A DNA stretch of 64,000 nucleotides from JAVHLK01 sp043806215 (lineage in GTDB: Bacteria; Desulfobacterota; Desulfomonilia; Desulfomonilales; Desulfomonilaceae), in NCBI GenBank assembly GCA_043806215.1, contig JAZDHD010000219.1, forward strand, positions 1 to 64,000, in the 5' to 3' direction. Positions 60,816-64,000 of this stretch are shown piece after piece. The notes beneath the pieces are model-generated. The model made no database searches. It had not been told where the DNA came from and worked only from the letters and a program-made list of their open reading frames with translations. The first letter of the stretch is position 1. Every line of letters starts with the position of its first letter. A program made the position numbers and the translations under genes.

Positions 60816-62493
60816 GCCGGCGTCGGCCGACCGGCCAGGAGGCGGTAATCAGCGTGCCTTTGCCCGGCCGCGTATCGACTGAGAAAGAACCGCCCGAAAG
60901 CTGAGATCTCTCCTTCATGCCGGCCAAACCGAGTCCGGGTCTTCCGGCTGCCGGCAAGTGGGCGGACTCCCAATCGAACCCCACGCCGTTGTCTTGAACC
61001 GTCAGCACGGTCGATCCGTTATGGCGGCGCAAAGAGACACGGACAAGATCGGCATGACCGTGCTTAGCCACATTGTTGAGCGCCTCCTGGAGAATCCGGA
61101 AGATAACGATCTTCTGATCTTCGGAGACCCAACTTTCCTGCATCTGAAGATCGGTTACCACCCTGATGCCCTGATGGGTCTTTTGGAATTCCCTGCAAAG
61201 CCACGTAATGGTCGCCATGACCCCGAGGTCGTCCAAGATTGAAGGCCGGAGATCCATTGCGATCCTTCCCACGTCTTCCACCACTTCCTGAATCATGGAG
61301 AGCAGTGATTCCAACGGAGCAAGATGCTCTTGAGGAACCCTCTTGGCGGCTTCCCTTATCACGTTCTCAACCTTGAACTTCATGGCCGTTACGGATTGCC
61401 CGATCCCGTCGTGAAGCTCGCGGGCAACGCGCTTCCGTTCATGCTCGTGGGCCCTCAAGAGCTGCCGAGACAGCGATCTCAGTTGCTCTTCCGATTGGGC
61501 GAGCGCTTTCTCAACCTGTTTGCGCGTCATTTCCAGCGCTGCCATATTCCCAAGCAAGAACAGCAGATCTCTATCGGATTCGGAAAAAGATCTTTCCGTA
61601 CGGCTGCCGACATGCAGGACGCCGAGATCCTTCTCTCCGATTCCAACCGGCGCGGCTATTCCCGACTTGAAGTCTCCGGCAGGAAACCCGTCGTCGGAAC
61701 CGTAGGGGACCTTCCGCCCATCACGGTTCCAAGACCTCTCGGTGCTTGGAGGATTCCAGTCGCTCATGCGGAAATGCGGCGCTCCCTTCATGGGACCCAC
61801 CTGCTCCGCGTCGATACCGGAACACGCCCGGACGCCCGCCGCCTCTGTCTTGTCGTCGTACACCCCGATGAAAGAGGCATCAGCTGCAAGCAATTCACGG
61901 CTCTTGTCCACCAGAAGTCCCAAGTTTTCCTCGAGAGTGTGTTCCGCGGTCATTGCCACCGCCAGGTGATACAGCGCTTGGAAGCGTTTGAGCTGTGTTT
62001 CCAGTTCCTGCTCCGCCCGTATGCGCTGGGTCATGTCGAGAATCGTGCCGATAACCGCCGGACGTTTGTGGTAATCCATTCTGGAACCGTAGACTTCGAT
62101 GTGTACCAGAGCCCCGTCACGCTTCTTTCCCCGGAACGAATAATTGATGGATTCCATCTCTCCCGATATGCGCTTGCTCAGGTAGTCGCGGACCATGGGC
62201 CAGTCTTCGTCGGCGACGACGTCCTCGGGTCCCCGTATGTCCTTCAGTTGTTCCACGGTGTAGCCGAATATGGCCGCCATTTTGGGGTTGATATATCTGA
62301 ACAGCTCGTCCTGAATAAGGTACACCCCCACAATCGATTTCTCAGTGATTTTCCTGAACATGGTCTCGGATTGCCTCAGCGCGTCGGCAACACTTTGAAG
62401 CTTGAACTCCGAGGCGTGGAACTCGGCGACCCGTTGCCGCATCTTGACGAGCTCGTCTATGAGTTGCTCTCTCGTCTTATCCTTATCCTGCAT
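60787..62493 (-). CDS. PAS-GAF sensor histidine kinase (NarX-like, HisKA_3)
   Basis: 568 residues from the ATG at 62493 (GAGGA 6 bases upstream); a longer frame to 62694 reads through a dispersed repeat and is not real. Domains: N-terminal coiled coil (~5-40), PAS (~40-160, ITEKSIVGVYLIQDELFRYI), GAF (~170-325), HisKA_3 with His361 in RVARELHDGIGQSV, and HATPase with ILQEALNNVAKH, DNGVGFDW and GLGLAGMKER. No membrane segment, so it senses inside the cell, perhaps redox or a small molecule. Partner: the regulator at 60159. Confidence 0.92.
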   Translation of the reverse strand: MQDKDKTREQLIDELVKMRQRVAEFHASEFKLQSVADALRQSETMFRKITEKSIVGVYLIQDELFRYINPKMAAIFGYTVEQLKDIRGPEDVVADEDWPMVRDYLSKRISGEMESINYSFRGKKRDGALVHIEVYGSRMDYHKRPAVIGTILDMTQRIRAEQELETQLKRFQALYHLAVAMTAEHTLEENLGLLVDKSRELLAADASFIGVYDDKTEAAGVRACSGIDAEQVGPMKGAPHFRMSDWNPPSTERSWNRDGRKVPYGSDDGFPAGDFKSGIAAPVGIGEKDLGVLHVGSRTERSFSESDRDLLFLLGNMAALEMTRKQVEKALAQSEEQLRSLSRQLLRAHEHERKRVARELHDGIGQSVTAMKFKVENVIREAAKRVPQEHLAPLESLLSMIQEVVEDVGRIAMDLRPSILDDLGVMATITWLCREFQKTHQGIRVVTDLQMQESWVSEDQKIVIFRILQEALNNVAKHGHADLVRVSLRRHNGSTVLTVQDNGVGFDWESAHLPAAGRPGLGLAGMKERSQLSGGSFSVDTRPGKGTLITASWPVGRRRPIRSRALFP

Positions 62494-62579
62494 TCCGGAT
62501 TCCTCTGATGAGAATTCAGCGGCATCACTGCCGGCCTCCTTCCCCCGCGGCCGCGCCTTAGCACCCCATGGCGCACATT

Positions 62580-62880
62580 GCGTCGCACAACCTGGGCCGG
62601 GAACCAGTCCCTTTTTCCCGGACCCCGGCCTGCGCCGGGGAGACGGCGGGCAGCGTGCGCCCTTGAAGATGACGGGCACGGAGGCCCGTCCCACGAAACA
62701 GGACTAAGGCTTCATGACAGTCCTTCGTAGCCCGGGCCTCCGTGCCCGGATCCTTCTCGTTCCCAGGCTCCTGCCTGGGAATGCCTATCCGCCGGGCTCT
62801 GCCCGGCCTTGGGCCCGGAGTCCCGAGGGCTTTCGTGGTCAGTTGTGATCCCCGAATCATGGGGGTTTATGCCACAAGGC
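62580..62880. repeat. Intergenic repeat mosaic
   Basis: GTCGCACAACCT start, CCGGGAACCAGTCC...CCGGGGAGACGG unit (62595-62652), TTCATGACAGTCC linker, part of the CGTAGCCCGGGCC unit (62726-62751), and reverse of the CCCAGGC/GCCCGG double hairpin (62757-62812). The stretch AGGCTTCATGACAGTCC to GTGCCCGGATC is almost identical to 31235-31279. It separates the kinase and TerC genes. Confidence 0.78.
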
Positions 62881-62882
62881 AC

Positions 62883-63629
62883 TTAGTCCGTCTTGGAGAT
62901 TTCCTTGTGAGGCGCCGGCTGCAACCCTTTGCGCATGTGCATGTTGAGCATCTCGACGCATACGGAAAAGGCCATGGCAAAGTAGATATATCCTTTCGGA
63001 ACGTGATGGCCGAAACCGTCTGCGATCAACACCACCCCCACGACCACCAGGAACGACAATGCAAGCATCTTTATTGTCGGGTGTCCGCCGACGAATTCTC
63101 CTATAGCCCGGGCAAAGAGCATCATAAGGCCAACCGAGGCAACCACGGCGGCGATCATCACGGGAAGCTTATCCACCATGCCCACGGCGGTAATGATGGA
63201 GTCCAGGGAGAAGATGATGTCGATTACCATGACCTGAGCGATGACGCCCCAAAAACTCACGGTTACGGCCTTATGGGTCCCTCCTTCCTCACTGCCCGCG
63301 AGCAGCTCGTGAATCTCTTTCGTGCTTTTCCAGAGCAGGAAGAGCCCGCCTCCGATAAGAATCAGATCACGGCCCGAAATACCGTGGCCCAGCACACTGA
63401 ACAGCGGCGCGGTCAGACCGATAAGCCAGGAAAGCAAGGAAAGCAGGGCAATACGCATGAACATGGCCGCAAAGAGGCCCAATCGTCTCCCCACCTCGCG
63501 TCTTTCCCTTGGAAGCCCGGCAACCAGAATCGAGATGAAGATTATGTTGTCGATACCAAGTACCAGTTCCAAAGCCGTCAGAGTGAAAAAGGCGATCCAG
63601 GCATCCGGGCTTACCAGCAGATCCAACAT
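62883..63629 (-). CDS. TerC-family membrane protein
   Basis: 248 residues with seven hydrophobic segments. TerC signatures: ALELVLGIDNIIFISILVAG, with the conserved Asp in GIDN, and VMVIDIIFSLDSIITAVGMV with the second Asp. TerC proteins have been tied to tellurite resistance and, more recently, manganese export and metal loading of secreted proteins. No tellurium-resistance genes are nearby. The C-terminus is basic and cytoplasmic. The stop is 3 bp from the end of the repeat mosaic. Confidence 0.9.
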   Translation of the reverse strand: MLDLLVSPDAWIAFFTLTALELVLGIDNIIFISILVAGLPRERREVGRRLGLFAAMFMRIALLSLLSWLIGLTAPLFSVLGHGISGRDLILIGGGLFLLWKSTKEIHELLAGSEEGGTHKAVTVSFWGVIAQVMVIDIIFSLDSIITAVGMVDKLPVMIAAVVASVGLMMLFARAIGEFVGGHPTIKMLALSFLVVVGVVLIADGFGHHVPKGYIYFAMAFSVCVEMLNMHMRKGLQPAPHKEISKTD

Positions 63630-63893
63630 GGTGATCCTCTCATCGGTTCATTTCTACGGAATATGGTCCTCGGCTCGGGTGGGGCACGACAGGCCGGCGG
63701 CGATCAAAACCGCGTCTCCAGGCCCGTTCAAGGCGCACCTACGTGCCCATTGACCGCACATGTACTATATTTCACGAAAGACGTCGAGTGCCCGGTTCGG
63801 AAGAAACGTCGGAAACCCCACTCGGCGGATTCCACCGCAGAACCGCGGCGGACTATTCTTGCGCCCTGTGCGCGGTAAGTCGAGGTTGTAGCC

Positions 63894-64000
63894 ATGAGTG
63901 CCTTATTGCTCAAATTAGTCGTTGCAGCTCTATTTCTTCTCGTTCCTGCGGCAGTAATCGTTCACGCGGAAAGAACCCGCGAAAAGGCAACCTTTGCCGG
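63894..64000 (+). CDS. Start of a membrane or exported protein (truncated by window)
   Basis: From the ATG at 63894 (GAGGT 7 bases upstream) the frame is open to the window end: MSALLLKLVVAALFLLVPAA, then VIVHAERTREKATFAG. The hydrophobic start is a membrane helix or signal sequence, followed by charged residues. Only 35 residues are visible, so no family can be named. Confidence 0.6.
   Translation, partial: MSALLLKLVVAALFLLVPAAVIVHAERTREKATFA

Noticed and set aside
62494..62694. N-terminal extension of the histidine kinase through the repeat mosaic
   Set aside because: The translated repeat is low-complexity (PSPRRRPGSGKKG-like) and recurs in other spacers in all frames; a good ribosome binding site precedes the ATG at 62493.

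Overview
This is a GC-rich, densely coded bacterial chromosome segment with no rRNA, tRNA, CRISPR array or prophage that I can see. The gene content fits an anaerobic, respiring or syntrophic member of the former Deltaproteobacteria, and Desulfomonile-like is my best guess. The reasons are a selenocysteine formate dehydrogenase with FdhB and FdhE, a SelW-type selenoprotein, a molybdenum hydroxylase, two radical SAM enzymes, a Liv-type ABC transporter joined to an acyl-CoA ligase, and two paralogous porins. The taxonomic placement is inference, not proof.

Layout. 1-2.3 kb: a SpoIIE-type phosphatase and a STAS antagonist (partner-switching signalling), minus strand. 2.4-9.8 kb: a tight minus-strand operon encoding an RsbW-like/acetyltransferase-like protein, a HisC-type aminotransferase, a three-subunit xanthine-dehydrogenase-family hydroxylase and an MFS carrier. 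9.9-15.7 kb: an exopolysaccharide set (CapD-like dehydratase, DegT aminotransferase, Wzc-like tyrosine kinase). 15.9-18.7 kb: a zinc-ribbon membrane protein, a secreted protein and a prepilin. 19.2-24.2 kb: fdhA(Sec)-fdhB, a terminator, then fdhE. 24.3-33.7 kb: housekeeping and unknown genes (YprB-like nuclease, CYTH protein, Ogt, radical SAM protein, transglutaminase, SelW, EI24/CysZ protein, Dgt). 34-37.5 kb: an orphan SPASM radical SAM protein, a secreted barnase-type RNase with barstar, and an OFA carrier. 37.7-40.1 kb: a small secreted protein, two PilZ-like proteins sharing a recurring N-terminal module, and an orphan HicB. 40.3-51.9 kb: two porin paralogues flanking an RNase Z-like hydrolase, PBP1A, MnmA, a PAC2 protein and an unknown. 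52-64 kb: a Cys-rich secreted peptide, a glycosyltransferase, acyl-CoA ligase with LivFGMH, a tail-to-tail two-component pair and TerC.

Most spaces between operons are filled by several families of short GC-rich, hairpin-forming repeats that recur in both orientations and are mixed as mosaics. One 135-bp element upstream of fdhA has 12-bp terminal inverted repeats and a perfect 7-bp target duplication. The points I find most worth following are the ~43-residue module found four times in three proteins, the SelW gene that reads through an in-frame TGA, the hydroxylase/aminotransferase operon of unknown substrate, the MITE-like element and the repeat mosaics.
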